Assembly: GCA_027324255.1 (NCBI GenBank)
Contig: DAHVTI010000067.1
Span: forward strand, 1 to 39,937
DNA: 39,937 bases
Source: Bryobacterales bacterium
GTDB taxonomy: Bacteria > Acidobacteriota > Terriglobia > Bryobacterales > Bryobacteraceae
Direction of reading: 5' to 3'
Shown: piece by piece, positions 30,815 through 37,934 of the stretch
Position numbering within the stretch: the first letter of the stretch is position 1
How the letters are laid out: each line of letters opens with the position of its first letter
The notes under the pieces: model-generated
What the model was told of the DNA's origin: nothing
The model's database searches: none
What the model saw: only the letters and a program-made list of their open reading frames with translations
Program-made: the position numbers and the translations under genes

Positions 30815-33031
30815 TTACTTGACCGTCAAGAAAAGCGTCGGGCTGCTGACGGTGGTGCCCGAGTCGCTGGCACTGGCCACAATGGAGTAGGTTCCCTTGG
30901 TGCGGAGGAAAGTCGAGAGCGCGGCGGTTCCGGTCGAGCCGGTGGTCAATTTGTAGGTGCTCTGACTGCCAGTTGGATACCTGATCGTCAGAGTCACGGG
31001 CACGCCGCTCTGGGCGGTGCCGCTGCGCGTGGCGGAGATGGTGAAGGTGAGCTTGGTTCTCGTGGTCGGCGCCATGTTGTTGACGGTCAGACCGAGCGAG
31101 AGCGGGCTGGTGACCTTAGCGACGGGCTGGGAGACGCTGATGCCGGCGGTGGCGGTTTGGGTGCGGGTGGTGTCGGCGGCTTTGGCGCCCACGGTGTAGG
31201 TCCCGGTCGAGGCAGTGGACGGAGTGGTCACGGACAGGCTACCGGTGACGGTTTGACCCGGCGCGAGCGATGCCGAGGCCGGGGTCACCGAACCGGTCCA
31301 GCCGGCGGGGAGCACGGTCTGCAGGCTGAACGAGTTGGCCGTGCAGGAGGCGCTGTCGTTGTTTTTCAGCGTGACGGAGTAAGTGGCGCCCTGGCCCGCG
31401 GTGACGCTGGCCGAGGAGGGGGCGACGGTGAGCGTGGGAGTGAGCGGGGAGCAGGTTGCAGTCCCGTAGCTCACGTTGACCGTGGCGGCGGAGGAGCTGA
31501 CGCTCAGGACGTTGATGGAGAGGTTGGTGTAGGGGTCGGTCCAGGTGGAGCCGGCAACGAGGGCGGGGCCGTTCCAATTGGCGCTGCCGGAACTGTAGTC
31601 GAGCAGGTGGGTCATGCCGCCGGCGGTGCCGTCGTCATAGTGAACGAGAACGCCGGAGAAGACCTGGGAGGGGAGGGCCGTATCGAAAAGACCGGTCTTC
31701 TGGCGGAACTCGAGCCAGAGCCAGGCGTTGTTGCCCGTGCCGCGCTGGACCTTGAGGGCCTGAACGCCGGCCGAAGACAATTCGGCGGGGGCGATGGTGT
31801 AGGTGCCGTTGGATTGGACGGTCTGGATCTGGCTCCCGCTGCTCCACCAACCGAGGGCCTGCTTCTGGTAGCCCGAGTAGTGGCCCAGGTTCCAGTAGCC
31901 CATGGTATTGAAGTTGTCACCGTAGGTGCTGATGGTGCCAGTGACACCCAGGGCGCCGAGGGGCAAGGTGCCGAAGTCGCGGGAGGCGGCGTGGCGGAGG
32001 CCGAGGCCGTGGCCGGCTTCGTGGGACGAAAGCTGGACGGCGCGGTCCACTGTGGTGGTGTAGTCGGCGACGAGCTGCGATAGCGAAGCGTAGGAGGTGC
32101 CGCGGCTGGAGCTGATGCTGGTGCAGCCGACGGTGCTGATGCCGCCGAAGGAGCAGGAGCCGGGGTTCGGGAAGAGGATCAGGATGCGGGTGAACTGGGT
32201 GAGATCCACAAGGCCGTCGGCGGCTTTCAGCGCGGCCAGGCGCATGTTGACGTAGTCGGTGCAGGAGTAAACCTTATCGAGAGTCAGCCAGCCGACGACG
32301 GTGCCCGTTGCGGACGTCTTGCCGCCGGAGACTTCCTGCCAGTAGGTATTGAGCGACCGGGCGCCGGAATTGCCGAGGAAGACGTTGCGGGCGTAATCGG
32401 CGGTGAACTTGTCGGCGTAGCCGGGAAACTTGGCGAGAATGACGAGTGTTTGCTGGGGTCCGGTGGTGGTGCAGGCGAGGGCGGAAGAGGTGCCGGTGAC
32501 GGCGCGCACGGCCATTTCGCCAACCAGGCGAATGCCCTCCACGGTGACTTCCTGGGTGCACTGCGGAGGCTGCTCGACGTCGCCGGCGAAGTGCAGCATC
32601 GTCTCTTCCGCGCCGCTCTTGAGGCGCACCTCGGTCTGTGAGGTCTGGGTGTCGAAATCGTCCATGACGACCGCTTCGTATTCACCCGTCCACTCGCCGG
32701 ACTGTTCCACCCAGGGGGCGGCCTCCGGGAACGTGCGGCGGAGGGTGCCCGAAACCTCGCCGGAGAGGGCGACTTTCAGGGCTTCGCCGGGGTCCTGCCT
32801 CATCAACTCGACCAGGTCCTGGCCGCGCTGGCGGAGCAGGTTGGCGGCGGCACGGCGGTCGAAGTCGCGCGGCAGGCCGCGCTCGGCCAGGATGGATTCG
32901 TGCAATTGGAGCACATCGGCATTCATCTGCCGGACCGCCGCGGAGCGACCAACCTCCTCCTGGGAGAACCCTGCCGGTGCGAGAGTCAATAAGATGGCGA
33001 CCAGACCGGGGACGAGCGCGCGTGCCTTCAT
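30815..33031 (-). CDS. Exported metzincin-type zinc metalloprotease with NEW3-like and Ig-like C-terminal domains
   Basis: A 738-residue secreted protein. Signal peptide is about 1-23 (VAILLTLAPAGFSQ). A propeptide-like region follows to about 190, then the catalytic domain: TLVILAKFPGYADKF, SFGGISTVGCTSIS, and VQLSSHEAGHGLGLRHAASR, the HExxHxxGxxH metzincin zinc site (His337, His341, His347; Glu338 catalytic), with FNTMGYWN giving the Met-turn (Met377). It resembles bacterial M11/M6-like peptidases. From about 535 a NEW3-like module (ASVTAGQGATYSVTLKNND) and an Ig-like domain (VPVTLTIRYPTG) end the protein, probably for substrate attachment. ATG 33031 is chosen; the longer frame upstream is a shadow. 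Divergent from the selenoperoxiredoxin candidate, 242 bases away. Confidence 0.85.
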   Translation of the reverse strand: MKARALVPGLVAILLTLAPAGFSQEEVGRSAAVRQMNADVLQLHESILAERGLPRDFDRRAAANLLRQRGQDLVELMRQDPGEALKVALSGEVSGTLRRTFPEAAPWVEQSGEWTGEYEAVVMDDFDTQTSQTEVRLKSGAEETMLHFAGDVEQPPQCTQEVTVEGIRLVGEMAVRAVTGTSSALACTTTGPQQTLVILAKFPGYADKFTADYARNVFLGNSGARSLNTYWQEVSGGKTSATGTVVGWLTLDKVYSCTDYVNMRLAALKAADGLVDLTQFTRILILFPNPGSCSFGGISTVGCTSISSSRGTSYASLSQLVADYTTTVDRAVQLSSHEAGHGLGLRHAASRDFGTLPLGALGVTGTISTYGDNFNTMGYWNLGHYSGYQKQALGWWSSGSQIQTVQSNGTYTIAPAELSSAGVQALKVQRGTGNNAWLWLEFRQKTGLFDTALPSQVFSGVLVHYDDGTAGGMTHLLDYSSGSANWNGPALVAGSTWTDPYTNLSINVLSVSSSAATVNVSYGTATCSPLTPTLTVAPSSASVTAGQGATYSVTLKNNDSASCTANSFSLQTVLPAGWTGSVTPASASLAPGQTVTGSLSVTTPSTASTGTYTVGAKAADTTRTQTATAGISVSQPVAKVTSPLSLGLTVNNMAPTTRTKLTFTISATRSGTAQSGVPVTLTIRYPTGSQSTYKLTTGSTGTAALSTFLRTKGTYSIVASASDSGTTVSSPTLFLTVK

Positions 33032-33273
33032 AGTTGTATACCTTTTCCTCTCTTGGCTATCCATCGGCGGTCGGGGGTTAACACTCCAGGGGTGGGGCAT
33101 AGGGATACTTCCTAAGTAAGGTCCTGACATTGCTTCGAGAAGAAAGAAAGAAGACGAGCTGGACCTCGGGGTGTTTGGGCGCAAGCACTGGGCCCGCAGT
33201 TGCGGGTGCGGCCGCCGGACTGTTATCCTCATCCCCACCGGAGGTCCGGAGGACCGCCGGACTGGGAGGTTCC

Positions 33274-33801
33274 ATGAGAACTCTGATTGTGGGGCTGGTG
33301 CTGGGCGCGGGGCTGTTCGCCCAGAGCGTGCCACCGCCAAAAACTCACCTGAAAATCGGCGACGAGGCGCCCGATTTCACTTTGCGGACCACGGCCGGCA
33401 CGCAGTTCAAGCTGTCCGAGCAGCGCGGCAAGACCGTGGTGCTGGCGTTTTTCCCGGCCGCCTTCACCGGCGGTTGAACGAAGGAGATGACGGCGTACCA
33501 GGCTGGTATCGCCAAATTCGAAGCGGCGGGCGCGGTGGTGCTGGGCATCAGCACGGACAACCTACCGACGCTGAGCCACTGGTCGAAGGAAGAGTTGAAG
33601 CTGAGTTTCCCGCTGGCGTCGGATTTCAGCCAGCGGAGGGTGACTGAGGCCTACGGGGTGCTGAACAAGCAGTCCGGGGCGGCCAACCGCGCCACGTTTG
33701 TGATCGACGCGGAGGGCAAAATTCAGCACATCGAGGAGGGCACCGCGGCGGTGGATCCGACCGGCGCGGTGACGGCCTGCGCGCGAGTGCGCAAGAAGTA
33801 G
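33274..33801 (+). CDS. Exported peroxiredoxin with in-frame TGA at the peroxidatic site (selenoprotein candidate)
   Basis: A 175-residue AhpC/TSA peroxiredoxin if TGA 33475-33477 is read as selenocysteine. Signal peptide: [16 protein letters not shown]. Then [30 protein letters not shown], Sec68, [26 protein letters not shown] and [16 protein letters not shown]. The Prx active site is PxxxTxxC; here Pro61, Thr65 and the TGA occupy exactly those positions, so TGA replaces the peroxidatic Cys. The frame continues unbroken for 108 codons to TAG. A hairpin follows at SECIS distance. No resolving Cys lies near; Cys169 near the C-terminus is the only cysteine. GGGAGG precedes the ATG. Read as a stop, TGA would leave a 67-residue fragment without active site. 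The alternative is a TGC-to-TGA nonsense mutation. Confidence 0.85.
33479..33520 (+). promoter_or_regulatory. Bacterial SECIS-like hairpin following the in-frame TGA
   Basis: GGCGTACC (33492-33499), loop AGGCT (33500-33504), GGTA (33505-33508), a bulged T (33509), CGCC (33510-33513): eight base pairs with one bulge. CGAA 33479-33482 can pair with TTCG 33517-33520 below an internal loop. The loop begins 22 bases after the TGA and has G at its second and third positions, as in bacterial SECIS elements that recruit SelB. Confidence 0.7.
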
Positions 33802-33846
33802 GGCAAGCCGAATCAGCAGGAATGGCCGGGCGCTGGGATTTCGAGG

Positions 33847-35091
33847 CTACTCGAAGAACGGCTCGCCCGGCTTTCTGTACTTCCAGGCGGCGTCGAGGTC
33901 GATTTCGAGGCCGAGGCCGGGTCCGGTTGGCACGGCGATCCTGCCGTTCTGAATGAGCGGGCGGGGGCCGGCGCCGATGATCTCGTCGAAGAACGGCACG
34001 CTGGCGGCGTGCCATTCCAGCGCCAGCAGATTGGGCGTGGCGGCGCAGAGGTGGACGCCGGCCATGGTGCCGAGCGGGCTGCTGATGTTGTGCCAGGTGA
34101 GGTTGACGTAGTGGAGGTCGGCGAGGTCGGCCAGCTTGCGGCCTTCCCACAGGCCGATCTTCTGGACGTCGGGCGCGAGCACGCGCAGGCCGGCATCGGT
34201 GATGAGGCGCTGGAAATCGAGGCGGAAGTAGTGGTTCTCGCCGGTAGCCAGCGGCGTCGATGTGGCGCGCTGGACGTGGGCGAGGGCGGGGATGTTCTCC
34301 GGCGGCATGACGTCTTCGAGCCAGAGCAGGCGGAGCGGCTCGAGGGCGCGGGCGAGATCGACGGCGGCGGCGGCGCCGTAGTTCCAGTGGCAGTCGATGG
34401 CGAGGCCGACTTCGAGGCCGACGGCGCGGCGCACGGCGGAGGCCAGTTCGACGGCGAAGTCGATCTCCTGCGGGCTGAGGCCGCGGTTGTACTCGTCGGT
34501 CTCGAAGGGCGTGGGTACGTCGACGTCGAACTTGAGGATGCGGAAGCCGCGGGCGGCCATGGCGGCGGCGCGCTCGGCGTAGCTGGCGGACGAATGCGAC
34601 TCGGGGCGGGAGGCGTCCCAGCCGTGGTGCTTGATGCTGATGCGGGCCGTTTGGGGATCTTCGGCGGGGCCCATCCAATGCGGCCGGCGGGGTAGTAGGA
34701 GGGGGGAGATGGAGTTGAGGGCCTCGTCCCCGTGGCAGTCGGCGTAGACGGTGACCTGGTCGCGGTAGCAGCCGCCGAGGAGCTGCCAGACGGGCATCTT
34801 GTGGGCCTTGCCGAGGAGGTCGAGCAGCGCCGTCTCGATGCCGCCGATGGCGTGGAAGACGAGGCCGGGGGAGGCGTAGACGACGGAGGCGCGCAGGCGG
34901 CGCAGCAGGCGGTCGAGGTGGGTGGGGTCCTCGCCAATCAGGATCTCGTTGAACTCGCGGATGACGGAGGTGAGGCCGGGGCCGAGAAAGGCCTCCCCGA
35001 AGCCGGTGACGCCGGCGTCGGTTTCGACGCGGACCAGGGTCCAATCGAAGTTCGCCTCGAGGACGGCGGTGGAGACGCGCGTGATTCGCAT
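33847..35091 (-). CDS. Enolase-superfamily (mandelate racemase/muconate lactonizing) sugar-acid dehydratase-like protein
   Basis: A 414-residue enolase-superfamily enzyme, cytosolic. The capping domain opens MRITRVSTAVLEANFDWTLVRVET and GVTGFGEAFLGPG. The barrel carries RILKFDVDV (Lys187), GLAIDCHWNYG (Asp233, first metal ligand; His235), LLWLEDVMPPEN (Glu259) and LATGENHYFR (Glu285), then VNLTWHNISSPLG (His334). This D-E-E ligand set with a late His is the mandelate-racemase subgroup, and the 'EDVMPPEN' segment resembles galactonate/gluconate-type acid-sugar dehydratases. Substrate cannot be fixed by eye. It is convergent with the peroxiredoxin gene, 45 bases apart, and stands alone without sugar-catabolic neighbours. 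Confidence 0.87.
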   Translation of the reverse strand: MRITRVSTAVLEANFDWTLVRVETDAGVTGFGEAFLGPGLTSVIREFNEILIGEDPTHLDRLLRRLRASVVYASPGLVFHAIGGIETALLDLLGKAHKMPVWQLLGGCYRDQVTVYADCHGDEALNSISPLLLPRRPHWMGPAEDPQTARISIKHHGWDASRPESHSSASYAERAAAMAARGFRILKFDVDVPTPFETDEYNRGLSPQEIDFAVELASAVRRAVGLEVGLAIDCHWNYGAAAAVDLARALEPLRLLWLEDVMPPENIPALAHVQRATSTPLATGENHYFRLDFQRLITDAGLRVLAPDVQKIGLWEGRKLADLADLHYVNLTWHNISSPLGTMAGVHLCAATPNLLALEWHAASVPFFDEIIGAGPRPLIQNGRIAVPTGPGLGLEIDLDAAWKYRKPGEPFFE

Positions 35092-35134
35092 GTGGGAGAT
35101 AACCTATCACGAAGCCGGGCAGAGGCGCGAACCG

Positions 35135-37039
35135 TTACTGGAACGCCAGCCAGACGAGCTCGCCGGCGATGGGCGGCTCGGCGGGCCTGACAGGCTTGCG
35201 GGCGGGGACGCGTTTGGGGGCCGCCTTCGCCGCCCGCTTCGTCGGCGGCTGAGGCGGCTGGGGCGCCGGCGGCTCGACCGCGGGAGCCGCAATGTAGCCG
35301 GCCTCGACGAGCGGGCGGGCGGCCTGCGGGCCGCAGACGAACTCGCGCTTCTGCGGGCCGGTGCCGCGCAGCATGATCTGGTTGGGCTTACCGGTGGCGA
35401 GAATCGTCTTCTGCGCGGGGGTGCGGCGGGCGGCGGGCTTGGTCTCGATGTGGAACTTCAGCACCGAAGTCCGGCAATCGACAAAGACCAGGCGGCCCTG
35501 GACGGTGGAGTCGTCCTGGGGCGGCTGCCAGCCTTGGGGGGTGGTGACAGGGGGCTTGGCGGGCGGGCGGGCGGACGGCGGTGCGTCGACTTCGCGCAGC
35601 AGGCCCTGGGCCATGGCGGACTGTTCCGGGGTGGCGGCGGCGAGCAGGGCGGAGCGGGCTGCCTCCCGGGCGCCGGGGCGGTCGCCGGCGGCGAGGAGCG
35701 CGCGTCCATAAGCCTCCCAGAAAACCGACTGGCGGGGCAGGACGGAAGTGGCCTTACGCAGGCAGTCCACGGCTTCGGCGGCGCTGCCCTGGCGCAGGAG
35801 CGCGGCGCCGAGGGCGTACCAGGCTTCGGCGAAGCGCGGGTTGATTTCGACGGCCTGGCGCAGGCTCTGGACGACCAAGGCCTCGGGACCCCTGGTGTCG
35901 CGGACAAGCATGGCGTACTCGAAGTGCGTGGCCGCCTGAAGGTCCCCGCGGGCGATGGCGATTTCAAGCTGGCGGCGGGCGGTGTCGTAATCGGCGCGGC
36001 GCATGGCGAGGTAGCCGAGGCCGGCGGCCGCGGAAGCGCTGTCGGGCCAGCGACGGGCGGCGTCCTGGAAGGCCTGCTCGGCCTCGCTGATGCGGCCGTT
36101 GGCCAGCAGGGCGTCGGCGCGGGCCAGCACGGCTTCCACTTCTAGGAGTTCGCGGGCCGGACCGGCGGGCGGCGAGGCGGGGGCGGCGTCGGCGGTCCGC
36201 TCGGGGAAGCGGCCGGCGGCCACGGTCTGCCGGGTCTGCACGATCGCCTGCTCGATGCTCTGGCCAAAGGCTTCCTGGAAGGCGGCGGGCTGCTCAACGC
36301 CGTCGCGCAGGCGGGCCAGGAAACGGGCGATGTCCCGGTGCGGCTGCGGGCGGCTCATGAGGGTGTGGACCAGCGCCCAGCATTGCGCGTAGTAGAGGGC
36401 GACCTGGCGGGGCAGTTCGCGCGGGTCGGTGGACAGAGAGGCGTCGCCGCGCAGGGTGAGGAAGCGGCGCGGCTCGGACCAGGGGCCGGAGCCGGCGGGC
36501 CCGGCGGCGAGCAGTTTCTGGTGGATGGCCACGGGCTTGCCGAAGACCGCCGTGCCGTCCGGGTGCTGCGTGGTGGAGTAGTACTCGGACAGGCCCTCCT
36601 CGAGCCAGCGGGGCAGGGAACCGGTGGAGTGGTGGAGCGTCAGATGCACGAGTTCGTGGGCCGCGCCGCGCAGGGATTCGTCGCCGGACTGGGAGAGGAG
36701 AATGTAGTCGCGCTCGCGGCCGGTCTGAAAAATGCCGCGATTGTTTTCGCCCCGCTGAAAGGGGCGAAAATCGCGCGCGGAGCGAAACAGAAAGACGCGG
36801 ACGGGCGGGGCCCCCTGCGGCGGCGTGCCGCCGAGCGCCAGGACCTCCGGAGCGAGGATGCCGCGAAGGTCGAGGAGTCGCCCGAGGACCTGCGCGCCGG
36901 TCCTGTCGTTGGAATCAGTTAGCAGCTCCCACCCGCTGCTCTCCAGACGATACCATCTGGGCGCGGCCAGAACCGCGGCCGGCAGCGCGGCGCCCAGTAA
37001 CGCCAATGTATTGAATTTGAGAAGGAAAGACACACGCAC
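35135..37039 (-). CDS. Exported DUF1570 (peptidase MA-like) TPR-repeat protein
   Basis: A 634-residue exported protein. Signal peptide is about 1-25 (ALLGAALPAAVLA). The N-terminal domain is of the DUF1570 / peptidase-MA-like type, with RGAAHELVHLTLHH (HExxH, His128 and His132) and then LPRWLEEGLSEYYST, the glutamate-bearing segment usual in gluzincins. From about 300 to 480 there are TPR-like repeats (ISEAEQAFQDAARRWPDSASAAAGLGYLA; PRFAEAWYALGAALLRQGSAAEAV). A Pro/Ala/Lys-rich tail (PAPQPPQPPTKRAAKAAPKR) ends the protein. Proteolytic activity is possible but unproven for the family. The start codon is GTG 37039 with no clear ribosome site. A perfect 10-base hairpin lies inside the gene at 36744-36770. 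Confidence 0.8.
   Translation of the reverse strand: MRVSFLLKFNTLALLGAALPAAVLAAPRWYRLESSGWELLTDSNDRTGAQVLGRLLDLRGILAPEVLALGGTPPQGAPPVRVFLFRSARDFRPFQRGENNRGIFQTGRERDYILLSQSGDESLRGAAHELVHLTLHHSTGSLPRWLEEGLSEYYSTTQHPDGTAVFGKPVAIHQKLLAAGPAGSGPWSEPRRFLTLRGDASLSTDPRELPRQVALYYAQCWALVHTLMSRPQPHRDIARFLARLRDGVEQPAAFQEAFGQSIEQAIVQTRQTVAAGRFPERTADAAPASPPAGPARELLEVEAVLARADALLANGRISEAEQAFQDAARRWPDSASAAAGLGYLAMRRADYDTARRQLEIAIARGDLQAATHFEYAMLVRDTRGPEALVVQSLRQAVEINPRFAEAWYALGAALLRQGSAAEAVDCLRKATSVLPRQSVFWEAYGRALLAAGDRPGAREAARSALLAAATPEQSAMAQGLLREVDAPPSARPPAKPPVTTPQGWQPPQDDSTVQGRLVFVDCRTSVLKFHIETKPAARRTPAQKTILATGKPNQIMLRGTGPQKREFVCGPQAARPLVEAGYIAAPAVEPPAPQPPQPPTKRAAKAAPKRVPARKPVRPAEPPIAGELVWLAFQ
36744..36770. 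repeat. Perfect intragenic inverted repeat in the DUF1570-TPR gene
   Basis: TTTTCGCCCC (36744-36753) and GGGGCGAAAA (36761-36770) pair perfectly over 10 bases around a 7-base loop. It lies 270-296 bases into the minus-strand gene and is translated, around residues 90-98. No run of T follows on either strand outside the stem, so a terminator is not obvious. Confidence 0.6.
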
Positions 37040-37064
37040 CCGATAGGTCTGATAGAAAGTTTCG

Positions 37065-37086
37065 ATTGGACCCCGGGGGGGCCAAT
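37065..37086. promoter_or_regulatory. Candidate operator palindrome between divergent genes
   Basis: Twenty-two-base inverted repeat: ATTGG / CCAAT ends and CCCC / GGGG inner arms, one mismatch at positions 37070/37081, centre GG. It sits in the 65-base gap between the DUF1570-TPR gene (minus) and the GAF-ANTAR gene (plus), 18 bases before the latter's ATG. It could bind a dimeric regulator of both genes or form an RNA hairpin in the leader. Confidence 0.45.
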
Positions 37087-37104
37087 TCCTATCCTACAAG
37101 CAGC

Positions 37105-37884
37105 ATGGCTCACTCGACGGCAATGGAACAAAACAGCGGCCAGATCTCACTACTACATAGAATCAGCGGCATCGTCAGCTCCAACCGGACCGTGGACGAG
37201 ATGCTGGGAGAAATTGTCGGCATGACGGTGCAGGTGACGGGTTGCGACGCCTGCCTGGTGTACCTGATGGAACTGGGCACGGGGGAGATTGTGCTGCGCG
37301 CCTCGCAGGTGCCGCACGCGGCCGAGATCGGCCACCTCAGCGTGCAGATGGGACAGGGCGTCACCGGCTGGGTGGCGGAGAACAAGAGCGTGGTGGCGCT
37401 GGCGGAAAACGCGGCGCAGGACAAGCGCTTCCTCAGCCTGCCCGGGCTGGTGGAAGACACCTACGAGGCCTTCTGCTCCGTGCCGCTGATCAGCGCCGGC
37501 GACATCATCGGCGTCATCAACGTGCACCACCGGGACCGGCACGACCACACACCGGAAGAGATCTCACTGCTCACCTTCATCGGCGAGCAGATGGGCGGCG
37601 CGATTGCGCGGGCGCGGCTGGAGGACGAAAACACCCGGCTGGCCGAAGAGGCGCAGGAGATGAAGCGGCAGTTGGAGACGCGCAAGCTGGTGGAGCGCGC
37701 CAAGGGGATTCTCCAGTACAAGTTCCACCTGACCGAGGAAGAGGCCTACCTGCGGCTGCGCAACGAGAGCCGCCGGCTGCGGCGCCCGATGCGGGACCTG
37801 GCCGAAGCCATCATCCTGACCGAGGACCTGGCGCGCAAGGCGGTGGAGCCGGGGACGCTTGACAGGGAAGTGGAAGGCGACTGA
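37105..37884 (+). CDS. GAF-ANTAR domain regulator (putative RNA-binding antiterminator)
   Basis: A 259-residue cytosolic protein. A GAF sensor domain spans about 28-172 (DEMLGEIVGMTVQVTGCDACLVYL ... ISAGDIIGVINVHHRD), followed by a coiled coil at about 172-193. An ANTAR domain follows at about 190-243: LVERAKGILQYKFHLTEEEAY, LRLRNESRRLRRPMRDLAEAIIL. ANTAR domains bind paired hexaloop RNA hairpins and prevent transcription termination; here the GAF part would supply the signal, with the ligand unknown. Most ANTAR proteins carry a receiver domain, and GAF-ANTAR pairs are a smaller group. ATG 37105 is chosen; in-frame TTG 37066 lies in the palindrome, and ATG 37123 is possible. Confidence 0.88.
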   Translation: MAHSTAMEQNSGQISLLHRISGIVSSNRTVDEMLGEIVGMTVQVTGCDACLVYLMELGTGEIVLRASQVPHAAEIGHLSVQMGQGVTGWVAENKSVVALAENAAQDKRFLSLPGLVEDTYEAFCSVPLISAGDIIGVINVHHRDRHDHTPEEISLLTFIGEQMGGAIARARLEDENTRLAEEAQEMKRQLETRKLVERAKGILQYKFHLTEEEAYLRLRNESRRLRRPMRDLAEAIILTEDLARKAVEPGTLDREVEGD

Positions 37885-37891
37885 GCCGTCC

Positions 37892-37918
37892 GCCGTGGTT
37901 GGGGATGCGCGCCACGGC
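37892..37918 (+). terminator. Short hairpin after the GAF-ANTAR gene
   Basis: GCCGTGG (37892-37898) pairs perfectly with CCACGGC (37912-37918) around a 13-base loop, starting 8 bases after the stop codon and ending 16 bases before the next gene. No T run follows. It could be a weak terminator or a processing hairpin. Confidence 0.3.
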
Positions 37919-37934
37919 CTGATAAGATCAAGCC

